From assembly GCA_014379395.1 (NCBI GenBank), contig JACMLV010000049.1, positions 1 through 8,942 on the forward strand: 8,942 nt of DNA, read 5' to 3'. The notes beneath the pieces were generated by a model. That model was given only the letters and a program-made list of their open reading frames with translations, searched no databases and had not been told where the DNA came from. Shown here in pieces: positions 1-5,814 of the stretch. Origin of the DNA: Burkholderiaceae bacterium. Lineage in GTDB: Bacteria; Pseudomonadota; Gammaproteobacteria; Burkholderiales; Burkholderiaceae_D. A program made the position numbers and the translations under genes. How positions within the stretch are numbered: the first letter of the stretch is position 1; every line of letters starts with the position of its first letter.

Positions 1-23
1 CGCCGGCAAGAGTGCGCCGGACT

Positions 24-32
24 TGCTATCAT
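24..32 (+). promoter_or_regulatory. Extended -10 promoter of the DUF1993 gene
   Basis: The sequence TGCTATCAT matches the extended -10 consensus TGnTATAAT at all but one position. No convincing -35 box lies 16-18 bases upstream, which is normal for extended -10 promoters. Transcription would start near base 39, giving a leader of roughly 23 bases that just includes the Shine-Dalgarno. Assignment is by eye. Confidence 0.5.
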
Positions 33-46
33 CGCGGCTCTTTAAC

Positions 47-53
47 AGGAGGA
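47..53 (+). promoter_or_regulatory. Strong Shine-Dalgarno fixing the DUF1993 start
   Basis: AGGAGGA sits 8 bases before the ATG at 62. It selects that ATG over an in-frame non-ATG start at 23, which would lie inside the predicted promoter. Confidence 0.8.
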
Positions 54-61
54 AGCCAGCC

Positions 62-568
62 ATGACCGTATCCATGTACGCCGCATCGATCCCCGTATTC
101 AAACAAATCCTCGGCAGCCTGTCGGTCATCCTCGACAAGGCCGCCGGCCACGCCACCGAGCGCAAGATCGACCCCGCCGCCCTGCTGCAATATCGCCTGT
201 TCCCCGACATGTTCCCGTTCACGCGCCAGGTCCTGATCGCGTGCGACTTCGCCAAGGGCGCGGCGGCGCGCCTGGCCGGCGAGCCGGTGCCGTCCTACGA
301 GGACAACGAGCAAAGCTTCGAGGAATTGAAGGCGCGCATCGCCAAGACGCTGGCCTTCATCGACACCTTGCCGCAGGCGCAGATCGACGGCAGCGAGGAG
401 CGCGCCATCACCACCGGCAGCGGCGAGAAGGCGCGCCACTTCACCGGCCAGACCTATCTGCTGCATTACGCGCTGCCGCACTTCTACTTCCACGCCACCA
501 CCGCCTACAACATCCTGCGTCACAACGGCGTCGACATCGGCAAGAAGGACTTCATCGGCAGCTTCTGA
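62..568 (+). CDS. DUF1993 domain-containing protein
   Basis: This encodes 168 residues that match the DUF1993 family from end to end. The N-terminal SMYxASIPVFKQILGSLS stretch (residues 4-21), the central LFPDMFPFTRQVLIACDFAKGAAARLAG stretch (about 45-72), and the C-terminal HYALPHFYFHATTAYNILRHNGVDIGKKDF stretch (about 133-163) are typical of it. The family is related to the DinB/YfiT-like four-helix metal-binding fold, and the C-terminal histidines (HFYFH) would suit such a fold, but no biochemical function is established. There is no signal peptide or membrane segment, so it should be cytoplasmic. The start rests on the strong Shine-Dalgarno at 47-53. It appears to be a single-gene unit, converging on the DUF1415-DUF1289 pair with only 27 bases between stop codons. 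Confidence 0.9.
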   Translation: MTVSMYAASIPVFKQILGSLSVILDKAAGHATERKIDPAALLQYRLFPDMFPFTRQVLIACDFAKGAAARLAGEPVPSYEDNEQSFEELKARIAKTLAFIDTLPQAQIDGSEERAITTGSGEKARHFTGQTYLLHYALPHFYFHATTAYNILRHNGVDIGKKDFIGSF

Positions 569-578
569 GCCACCGCCC

Positions 579-611
579 GCGCCGCCTCAACGGGTTTAGC
601 TGTTGCGGCGC
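579..611. terminator. Possible shared hairpin between convergent genes
   Basis: GCGCCG at 579-584 pairs with CGGCGC at 606-611, and CAAC at 588-591 pairs with GTTG at 602-605, leaving a 3-base bulge and a 10-base loop. It spans the short gap between the convergent stop codons and enters the end of the DUF1289 gene. There is no T-tract on either strand, so intrinsic termination is uncertain. Confidence 0.25.
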
Positions 612-790
612 GGATAGCCTTCGCGCGTGATGCGCTGCCAGACAATTTCCTTTTCCTGCGCCCCGAGCGCGACCCACTGCGCCACCTCGGCCACCGTGCG
701 CCCGCAGCCGCGGCACACATCGTCGAAGGTGGTGGAACAGACCGCGACGCAGGGCGTGTCGGGCCGCTCCTTGATAGCCGCGTCGAGCAT
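596..790 (-). CDS. DUF1289 family Cys4 protein
   Basis: This small protein of 64 residues has the DUF1289 signature: a PCVxVC motif followed by CxGCGRT, giving C14-x3-C18-x7-C26-x2-C29, then a conserved helical tail with the EVAQW and EKEIVWQRI motifs. The four cysteines are arranged to bind a metal ion, probably zinc or an iron-sulfur centre; that is inferred from their spacing, and no function is known. The ATG at 790-788 overlaps the stop of the upstream DUF1415 gene as TGATG, and an in-frame GTG directly before it (793-791) is an alternative start that adds one residue. Neither start has a strong Shine-Dalgarno of its own in this overlap, which fits translational coupling to the DUF1415 gene. 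The product should be cytoplasmic. Confidence 0.88.
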   Translation of the reverse strand: MLDAAIKERPDTPCVAVCSTTFDDVCRGCGRTVAEVAQWVALGAQEKEIVWQRITREGYPRRNS

Positions 791-1356
791 CACTTCTCCG
801 CCATCAGCTTGTCCCAGCCCTCATGGCCGAGGCGCTCGAGCGTGTCGATGTTCTTCTCGAAGATCTCGGCCGCGTCCGGGAACGATTCGACCGCGCGCGC
901 GATGCTGGCCTCGCGGATCAGGTGCAGGGTCGGGTACGGCGAGCGGTTGGTGTAGTTGCTGATCTCGTCGGGCTGGGTGTCGGCGAACTGGAATTGCGGA
1001 TGGAAGCTCGCCACCTGCAACTCGCCCTCCAGGCCCATGTCCTCGACCGCCGCGTCGACCACGTCGAGGAACTCGTTGTAGTCGAGGAAGTCGGTCAGCA
1101 CGTCGGGATGGATCAGCAAGGTCGTGTCGATCTCCTCCGGGCTGGCGTCGGACAGGGTCTGCAATTCATCCATCAGCTCGGCGAGCAGCGCTTCCGGCGT
1201 GGCCGCGCCCGACAGCACGTAGCGGATCTGCTTTTTGACGTGCACCGACTTGGCGAACGGGCACAGGTTCAAGCCGATCACCGCCTTCTCCAGCCACGCT
1301 TCGGTGGCGGCGAGGATGGCGGCTTGGTCTGGCGCGGGGCGGGTGGAGGCGGTCAT
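790..1356 (-). CDS. DUF1415 domain-containing protein
   Basis: The 188-residue product matches the DUF1415 family over its full length. Diagnostic stretches are AVIGLNLCPFAKSV (residues 25-38), ASFHPQFQFADT (116-127) and NRSPYPTLHLIREAS (137-151). The conserved Cys32 and His119 and the SPYP motif suggest a binding or catalytic pocket, but no activity is known for the family. No signal peptide or membrane segment is visible. I chose the ATG at 1356 because a GAAAG lies 8 bases upstream and family homology begins soon after; an in-frame TTG at 1395 would add 13 unconserved residues. It is the first gene of a two-gene unit with the DUF1289 gene, which overlaps its stop codon. The gene is divergent from the MltD gene, with 289 bases between their starts. 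Confidence 0.9.
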   Translation of the reverse strand: MTASTRPAPDQAAILAATEAWLEKAVIGLNLCPFAKSVHVKKQIRYVLSGAATPEALLAELMDELQTLSDASPEEIDTTLLIHPDVLTDFLDYNEFLDVVDAAVEDMGLEGELQVASFHPQFQFADTQPDEISNYTNRSPYPTLHLIREASIARAVESFPDAAEIFEKNIDTLERLGHEGWDKLMAEK

Positions 1357-1471
1357 GGATTGAGCTTTCGTGAGTGTGGATCGGGCAAGGGGCAAATTGT
1401 ACGCACTCTTTGCCGTGGATCAAACCCGGCAGCTGCCCGGCTTGCCTTTTGCCCCTGCGCGACTTAATTTC

Positions 1472-1502
1472 ATTCTAACTTTCCGCCGCACTTAAATGTC
1501 TT
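1472..1502 (-). promoter_or_regulatory. Candidate promoter of the DUF1415-DUF1289 operon
   Basis: On the minus strand, TAGAAT (1477-1472) matches the -10 consensus at five of six positions, and AAGACA (1502-1497) matches the -35 at four of six. The 19-base spacer is long, which weakens the call. It would give a leader of about 110 bases before the ATG at 1356. Confidence 0.3.
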
Positions 1503-1515
1503 ATCGTCAATCTTT

Positions 1516-1530
1516 TTGATTGAAAATCAA
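1516..1530. repeat. Short inverted repeat in the divergent intergenic region
   Basis: TTGATT and AATCAA flank a GAA centre, making a perfect 6-base inverted repeat in AT-rich DNA. It lies between the candidate minus-strand promoter and the plus-strand promoter, where an operator could sit. There is no direct evidence of protein binding. Confidence 0.25.
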
Positions 1531-1561
1531 GCCGCTTTATGTCACCGGGAAGACATATTTC

Positions 1562-1591
1562 TTGACTCGGGCAATCAAGCCTACGTACACT
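1562..1591 (+). promoter_or_regulatory. Sigma70-type promoter of the mltD-like gene
   Basis: TTGACT (1562-1567) and TACACT (1586-1591) are separated by 18 bases, matching five and four of six consensus positions respectively. Transcription would start near 1598, leaving about 48 bases before the ATG at 1646. A promoter here rules out the in-frame TTG at 1520 as the translation start, because it would lie upstream of the transcript. Confidence 0.6.
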
Positions 1592-1645
1592 CGCTGCTTA
1601 TTCATGGTCAGTCCGATGTTTCCTCGACGACAACAATGGAACACT

Positions 1646-2986
1646 ATGCACAAGAAAACGCTCACTTCTTCCACTTTCGCGGCCCTATTTCTGGCCTTCG
1701 CCCCCGGCATCGGCCTAGCCGTTGAGCCGGCGCCGATCGCCAACCCCGCGCCGGTGACGGCAAAACTCCCCCCCCTCGAAGTCATCCCGCTGGTCAAAGC
1801 GGACAAATTCCTCAAAAGTAATTTCGACAACAGCGACGCGGCCCGCGAAACCGACGTCTGGGGCCGCATCCGCTCCGGCTACGCGATCGCCGACATCGAC
1901 AATTCGCTGGTGGCCAAGCACGTCACCTGGTACAGCACCCGCCCCGACCACATCGCGCGCACCATGGCGCGCGCCTCGCGCTACATCTTCCACGTGGTGC
2001 ACGAACTGGAAAAGCGCGGCATGCCGACCGAGCTGGCGCTGCTGCCGGTGATCGAGTCGGCCTTCAATCCGCAGGCGTTCTCGAGCGCCAACGCGGCCGG
2101 CATGTGGCAGTTCGTGCCGGCCACCGGGCGCGACTTCAACCTCAAGCAGAACATGTTCAAGGACGAGCGCCGCGGCGTGCTGGCCTCGACCGACGCCGCC
2201 CTGACCTATCTGCAAAAGCTGTACGACATGTTCGGCGACTGGCAACTGGCGCTGGCGGCCTACAACTGGGGCGAAGGCTCGGTGCAGCGCGCCATCAAGA
2301 AGAACCAGGCGCTGGGCCGGCCGACCGACTTCGAAAGCCTGGCCGAGCTGATGCCGGCCGAAACGCGCAACTACGTGCCCAAGCTGCAGGCGGTCAAGAA
2401 CATCATCGCCAATCCGGCCCAGTACGGCATCACGCTGCCGCCGGTCGACAACCAGCCCTATTTCACCGCCGTCGACAAGACCAGCGACATCGACCTGACC
2501 ATCGCCGCCCAGCTGGCCGAACTGTCGATCGACGAATTCAAGGCGCTCAACCCGCAATTCAACCGCCCCGTCATCACCGGCGGCGAAAAGACCAAGATCT
2601 TGCTGCCGCAGGAAAACGCGGCGAAATTCGCCTCCAACCTGGCCCAATGGGGCCGCGCGCTCTCGACCTGGACCACGCACAAGATCACCAGCGCGCGCGA
2701 GCGCATCGACACGCTGGCCTCGAAGTTCGGCACCACGCCCGACGTGATCCGCCAGGTCAACAATATTCCGCAGAAGACGCTGCTGATGGCCGGCTCGACC
2801 ATTCTGGTGCCGAAGACCTCGGCCTCGCTCAACGTCGACATCGCGCCCGAAGTGGCCGACAACGCCACCATGGCGTTCGCGGCCGACCGTCCCGAGTACA
2901 CGCGCGCCAAGGCGGGCAAGGGACACAAGGGCCAAGCGAGCCCGATCTCGCTGGTCAAGCCGCGCCGCGCCCGCAACCACCACTAA
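1646..2986 (+). CDS. mltD: MltD-like lytic murein transglycosylase with LysM domain
   Basis: The 446-residue product should cut the beta-1,4 bond between N-acetylmuramic acid and N-acetylglucosamine in peptidoglycan, forming 1,6-anhydro ends, and act in the periplasm. Residues 1-25 form a Sec-type signal peptide (HKK, then a hydrophobic core). The SLT/lysozyme-like catalytic domain covers roughly 105-220, with the catalytic Glu at 137 in LLPVIESAFNP, then SSANAAGMWQF (146-156) and LALAAYNWGEG (201-211). A LysM-like glycan-binding domain lies at about 343-390, and a degenerate LysM-like segment at about 271-321. The length is close to E. coli MltD, which is a lipoprotein; here no Cys follows the hydrophobic core, so this one looks soluble. 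The C-terminus is basic (KPRRARNHH). The ATG at 1646 is chosen because it begins the signal peptide and lies downstream of the promoter; ATGs at 1604 and 1616 are possible but would bury the signal. The Shine-Dalgarno is weak. Confidence 0.93.
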   Translation: MHKKTLTSSTFAALFLAFAPGIGLAVEPAPIANPAPVTAKLPPLEVIPLVKADKFLKSNFDNSDAARETDVWGRIRSGYAIADIDNSLVAKHVTWYSTRPDHIARTMARASRYIFHVVHELEKRGMPTELALLPVIESAFNPQAFSSANAAGMWQFVPATGRDFNLKQNMFKDERRGVLASTDAALTYLQKLYDMFGDWQLALAAYNWGEGSVQRAIKKNQALGRPTDFESLAELMPAETRNYVPKLQAVKNIIANPAQYGITLPPVDNQPYFTAVDKTSDIDLTIAAQLAELSIDEFKALNPQFNRPVITGGEKTKILLPQENAAKFASNLAQWGRALSTWTTHKITSARERIDTLASKFGTTPDVIRQVNNIPQKTLLMAGSTILVPKTSASLNVDIAPEVADNATMAFAADRPEYTRAKAGKGHKGQASPISLVKPRRARNHH

Positions 2987-2996
2987 TCGAGTCAAG

Positions 2997-3016
2997 CGCC
3001 CCGCGTTGGCGGGGCG
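2997..3016 (+). terminator. GC-rich hairpin after mltD, no T-tract
   Basis: CGCCCCGC and GCGGGGCG form a perfect 8-base-pair stem with a GTTG loop, 10 bases past the mltD stop. Because no T-run follows, it may stabilise the 3' end or pause polymerase rather than terminate. Its arms can also pair with the next structure downstream. Confidence 0.35.
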
Positions 3017-3020
3017 ATGG

Positions 3021-3103
3021 TGCGGGGTCCGCCCGGCAGTGCCGCGCCGGGCCGCCCCGCATCCACATCATGTCGGCCGCCGCCGGCGCGCGGCGCGCGG
3101 CGG
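3021..3103 (+). promoter_or_regulatory. Structured GC-rich leader of fabI
   Basis: TGCGGGG (3021-3027) pairs with CCCCGCA (3055-3061), and inside it GCCCGGC (3031-3037) pairs with GCCGGGC (3046-3052). A further hairpin joins CCGCCGC (3077-3083) to GCGGCGG (3097-3103), ending 8 bases before the fabI Shine-Dalgarno. The stems are seen directly; a regulatory role is inferred. I see no recognisable promoter in 2987-3120, so fabI may be read from mltD or from a promoter I cannot recognise. Confidence 0.35.
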
Positions 3104-3120
3104 TCGCAATCGGAGTTCAT

Positions 3121-3909
3121 ATGGCTTTCTTGCAAGGAAAAAAAATCCTCATCACCGGCTTGCTGTCGAACCGGTCCATCGCCTACGGCATCGCCAAGGC
3201 CTGCCGGCGCGAAGGCGCGCAACTGGCCTTCACCTATGTCGGCGAGCGCTTCAAGGACCGCATCACGGAGTTCGCCAAGGAGTTCGACAGCGAACTGGTG
3301 TTCGACTGCGACGTCGGCAGCGACGAGCAGATCGCCGCCCTGTTCGCCGACCTGGCCACCCACTGGGATCGGCTCGACGGCCTGGTGCACGCGATCGGCT
3401 TCGCGCCGCGCGAGGCGATCGCCGGCGACTTCCTCGAAGGCCTCTCGCGCGAGTCGTTCAAGATCGCCCACGACATCTCCGCCTACAGCTTCCCGGCGAT
3501 GGCCAAGGCCGCCCTGCCGCTGCTGGGCCCCGGCTCGGCGCTGTTGACGCTGACCTATCTGGGCGCGATGCGCGCCATTCCCTACTACAACACGATGGGC
3601 CTGGCGAAGGCCTCGCTGGAGGCGTCGGTGCGCTATCTGGCCGAATCGCTGGGGCAAAAAGGCATCCGCGCCAACGCCATCTCGGCCGGCCCGATCAAGA
3701 CCCTGGCCGCCAGCGGCATCAAGGACTTCAGTAAACTGCTCAGCTTCACCGCCGCCCACGCGCCGCTGCGCCGCAACGTCACCATCGAAGAAGTCGGCAA
3801 CACGGCCGCCTTCATGCTGTCGGACCTGGCCTCCGGCATCACCGGCGAGATCACCTACGTCGACGGCGGCTTCTCGCACGTGATGGGACTGAACGCCGAG
3901 GACTACTGA
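3121..3909 (+). CDS. fabI: Enoyl-[acyl-carrier-protein] reductase (NADH) FabI
   Basis: The 262-residue product catalyses the last step of each fatty-acid elongation cycle, the NADH-dependent reduction of trans-2-enoyl-ACP, in the cytosol. It is an atypical short-chain dehydrogenase. The nucleotide-binding start is GKKILITGLLSNRSIAYGIAK (6-26). The FabI active-site pattern is intact, with Tyr146, Tyr156, Met159 and Lys163, in E. coli numbering without gaps. SAGPIKTLAASGI (188-200) and YVDGGFS (246-252) are also typical. Gly93, Met159 and Phe203, whose mutation gives triclosan resistance in E. coli, have the sensitive-type residues. Compared with E. coli, Glu150 is Met and Asn155 is Tyr, next to the catalytic Tyr. 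The ATG at 3121 has GGAG 5 bases upstream and starts exactly where the family does. It lies 134 bases after mltD on the same strand. Length is normal for the family. Confidence 0.97.
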   Translation: MAFLQGKKILITGLLSNRSIAYGIAKACRREGAQLAFTYVGERFKDRITEFAKEFDSELVFDCDVGSDEQIAALFADLATHWDRLDGLVHAIGFAPREAIAGDFLEGLSRESFKIAHDISAYSFPAMAKAALPLLGPGSALLTLTYLGAMRAIPYYNTMGLAKASLEASVRYLAESLGQKGIRANAISAGPIKTLAASGIKDFSKLLSFTAAHAPLRRNVTIEEVGNTAAFMLSDLASGITGEITYVDGGFSHVMGLNAEDY

Positions 3910-4003
3910 GGCGGCCGCCGCGGCGCCATCGATATCTTCTTGGAAACGGACGGCTTCATGCGGAGAAATTCAATTAAGCCGTGCATAAAATGGCGAAACC
4001 CGG

Positions 4004-4009
4004 TATAGT
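4004..4009 (+). promoter_or_regulatory. Candidate -10 box for the helicase gene
   Basis: TATAGT matches TATAAT at five of six positions. The hexamer 17 bases upstream, GTGCAT, is a poor -35, so the promoter is either weak, activator-dependent or mis-called. Confidence 0.35.
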
Positions 4010-4169
4010 AGCGTTTGTGCGCTGCAATATGTTTTCGCAATAAAAAACAAGCGATCGCAACACCGCAGTTACATGAAATAAAACTTAGCAGCTTCGCAAG
4101 CCTTCGCGCATCCACCGGATGTCGCTGAATAAAGCCCTCCCGCCTTGTGTGTCGCACCTGACACCGTCC

Positions 4170-4190
4170 CGGCGCAAAGCTTTTGTGCCG
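4170..4190 (+). promoter_or_regulatory. RNA hairpin in the helicase leader
   Basis: CGGCGCAAA (4170-4178) pairs with TTTGTGCCG (4182-4190) in a 9-base-pair stem with one G-U pair and a 3-base loop. It lies 92 bases before the ATG and is followed by AAATTTCTTA. There is no T-tract, so it is not an obvious terminator. A regulatory role is inferred only from its position. Confidence 0.35.
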
Positions 4191-4282
4191 AAATTTCTTA
4201 CCCGAGTCATTTCGTTTTGGTTGGCGTTGCTATTTTGCGTTCCGCTTTTCGCACGGACGCCGATTTTTACGAAAGAAAAACA

Positions 4283-5677
4283 ATGACATTTGAATCCCTT
4301 GGCCTGCACGCATCCCTGATCTCCGCCCTGACCGAATCTGGCTACACCGCGCCGACCGCGGTCCAGAAGCAATCGATCCCGGCCGCGATCGAAGGACGCG
4401 ACCTGCTGGTCTCGTCGCAAACCGGTTCCGGCAAGACCGCGGCGTTCATGCTGCCGTCGCTGCACAAACTGGTCAGCGCCGAACAAGGTGGCGCCGGCAA
4501 GACCCCGAACCAGGAAATGCAAGCGGCCCGCGCCCGCGGCGAGCGTCCGCGCTTCAAGGCTGCCACGCCAAAGATGCTGGTGTTGACCCCGACCCGCGAA
4601 CTGGCCCTGCAAGTGACCACCGCGACCGACAAATACTGCTTGGGCAACCGCCGCATCAAGGCCGTCTCGATCCTGGGCGGCATGCCTTACCCTAAGCAGA
4701 TGCAATTGCTGGCGAAAAACCCGGAAATCCTGGTCGCCACCCCGGGCCGCCTGATCGACCACATGGACTCGGGCAAGATCGACTTCTCGCAACTGGAAAT
4801 CCTGGTGCTCGACGAAGCCGACCGCATGCTCGACATGGGCTTCATCGACGACATCGAGAAAATCGTCGCCTCGACCCCCGAAGGCCGTCAAACCATGCTG
4901 TTCTCGGCGACGCTCGACGGCGTGGTCGGCAACATGGCGCGCCGCATCACCAAGAACCCGATGATCATCCAGATCGCCGGCTCCTCGAGCAAGCACGAAA
5001 ACATCGTCCAGCGCGTCCACTTCGTCGACGACCTGTCGCACAAGAATCGCCTGCTCGACCATCTGCTGCGCGACGAGTCGCTCGATCAAGCCGTGGTCTT
5101 CACCGCCACCAAGCGCGACGCCGACACCATCGCCGACCGCCTCAACATCGCCGGCTTCTCGGCCGCCGCCTTGCACGGCGACATGCACCAGGGCGCGCGC
5201 AACCGCACCCTCGACGGCATGCGCCGCGGCCAGGTCAAAGTGCTGGTGGCAACCGACGTCGCCGCGCGCGGCATCGACGTGCCAAGCATCACCCACGTGT
5301 TCAACTACGACCTGCCGAAGTTCCCTGAGGACTACGTGCACCGCATCGGCCGCACCGGCCGCGCCGGCCGCAACGGTTTGGCCATCTCCCTGGTCAACCA
5401 CGCCGAAGGCATGAACGTCAAACGCATCGAGCGCTTCACCAAGCAATTGATTCCGGTGAACGTGATCGAAGGCTTCGAGCCGAAGAAAACCGCGTCGGCG
5501 CCACGTTCGAGCGCGCGTCCGGGCGGCTGGAAGCCGGGCGACAACCGCACCGCGGCCAAGCCAACAGGCCAACGCACGTTCAGCAAGCCGAGCGCGCCAC
5601 GCGCCGACGGCGGCGGCTACAAGGGTTCCAACCCGCGTTCGACCGACGGCGCGCGCCGCTCCTACGGCGACCGTTAA
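4283..5677 (+). CDS. rhlE: DEAD-box ATP-dependent RNA helicase, RhlE type
   Basis: The 464-residue cytoplasmic enzyme should unwind short RNA duplexes using ATP, with roles in ribosome assembly or RNA decay. All motifs are present in order: Q motif (Phe3, and Gln28 in TAPTAVQKQSIP), motif I SQTGSGKT (45-52), Ia PTRELALQ (103-110), Ib TPGR (153-156), II DEAD (177-180), III SAT (208-210), IV around VVFTATK (271-277), V ATDVAARGIDV (323-333) and VI HRIGRTGR (353-360). Residues about 66-96 form a basic, hydrophilic insertion between motifs I and Ia, longer than in E. coli RhlE. The tail from about 400 is low-complexity and rich in Arg, Lys, Gly, Ser and Pro, as in RNA-binding tails. The ATG at 4283 starts right at the Q motif; the open frame continues to 4145 but lacks family sequence. 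The Shine-Dalgarno is weak (GAAAG). The gene ends at a strong terminator and seems to be its own unit. Other subfamilies (DbpA, SrmB, CsdA) fit less well. Confidence 0.93.
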   Translation: MTFESLGLHASLISALTESGYTAPTAVQKQSIPAAIEGRDLLVSSQTGSGKTAAFMLPSLHKLVSAEQGGAGKTPNQEMQAARARGERPRFKAATPKMLVLTPTRELALQVTTATDKYCLGNRRIKAVSILGGMPYPKQMQLLAKNPEILVATPGRLIDHMDSGKIDFSQLEILVLDEADRMLDMGFIDDIEKIVASTPEGRQTMLFSATLDGVVGNMARRITKNPMIIQIAGSSSKHENIVQRVHFVDDLSHKNRLLDHLLRDESLDQAVVFTATKRDADTIADRLNIAGFSAAALHGDMHQGARNRTLDGMRRGQVKVLVATDVAARGIDVPSITHVFNYDLPKFPEDYVHRIGRTGRAGRNGLAISLVNHAEGMNVKRIERFTKQLIPVNVIEGFEPKKTASAPRSSARPGGWKPGDNRTAAKPTGQRTFSKPSAPRADGGGYKGSNPRSTDGARRSYGDR

Positions 5678-5682
5678 TACAA

Positions 5683-5744
5683 CGCCGCGTCACGCGGCGG
5701 CCGATCACTGAAACGGGCCACCGGAACGATCCCGGTCCGGCCCG
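5683..5744 (+). repeat. 3' two-hairpin element, copy 1 (after rhlE)
   Basis: The first hairpin is CGCCGCG (5683-5689), loop TCA, CGCGGCG (5693-5699). The second joins CGGGCC (5714-5719) to GGCCCG (5739-5744) with ACCGG (5720-5724) paired to CCGGT (5732-5736) inside it. The order and much of the sequence recur after the lysE-type gene at 6501-6560. This copy lacks a T-run, so termination is supplied by the separate hairpin just downstream. Confidence 0.5.
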
Positions 5745-5751
5745 GCAACTC

Positions 5752-5791
5752 AAAAAGCACCATTCCCCGATCCGGCGACTGGTGCTTTTTT
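5752..5791 (+). terminator. Intrinsic terminator of rhlE
   Basis: AAAAAGCACCA (5752-5762) and TGGTGCTTTTT (5780-5790) are perfect 11-base inverted repeats with a 17-base loop, and a run of six T ends at 5791. The A-run on the left arm means it could also work on the opposite strand. It ends 23 bases before the start codon of the next gene. Confidence 0.85.
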
Positions 5792-5814
5792 AACTCAAGA
5801 ATCTGGAACCCGAC

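Larger units (their letters stand above)
3910..4282 (+). promoter_or_regulatory. Intergenic region and probable long leader of the helicase gene
   Basis: This 373-base gap contains no convincing gene. It opens with the 10-base palindrome GGCGGCCGCC (3910-3919) directly after fabI, then turns AT-rich compared with its surroundings. A -10-like TATAGT lies at 4004-4009. The last 80 bases before the helicase ATG are T-rich and end in GAAAGAAAAACA. If transcription starts near 4016, the leader is about 265 bases. Long structured leaders are known for some cold-inducible DEAD-box helicase and cold-shock mRNAs; applying this here is inference. Confidence 0.45.

Noticed and set aside
1520..1645. A TTG start giving a longer MltD-like protein
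   Set aside because: It lies upstream of the TTGACT/TACACT promoter and would place 42 extra residues before a clear signal peptide.
1715..2995. A 426-codon minus-strand open frame opposite mltD
   Set aside because: It has shadow-like composition with no motif, and the opposite strand encodes a full transglycosylase.
2104..3909. fabI reading frame open upstream to 2104, suggesting a longer protein or a fusion
   Set aside because: The upstream part overlaps mltD in another frame and is Arg/Gly/Ala/Gln-rich with no homology. FabI begins exactly at the ATG at 3121, which has a GGAG upstream, and the length from there is normal.
4051..4058. GCGATCGC palindrome as a possible operator
   Set aside because: A single 8-base palindrome in GC-rich DNA is expected by chance, and no second copy or spacing pattern supports it.
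3903..4157. An 84-codon minus-strand open frame in the gap between fabI and the helicase gene
   Set aside because: I see no recognisable domain, no Shine-Dalgarno and no promoter for it; it is more likely chance in the helicase leader region.
4085..5572. A 495-codon open frame on the minus strand opposite the helicase gene
   Set aside because: It is a GC-biased antisense shadow: its translation is low-complexity (many Gly, Arg, Ala, Asp, Val, Gln, His), has no family motifs, and the plus strand carries a complete DEAD-box protein.
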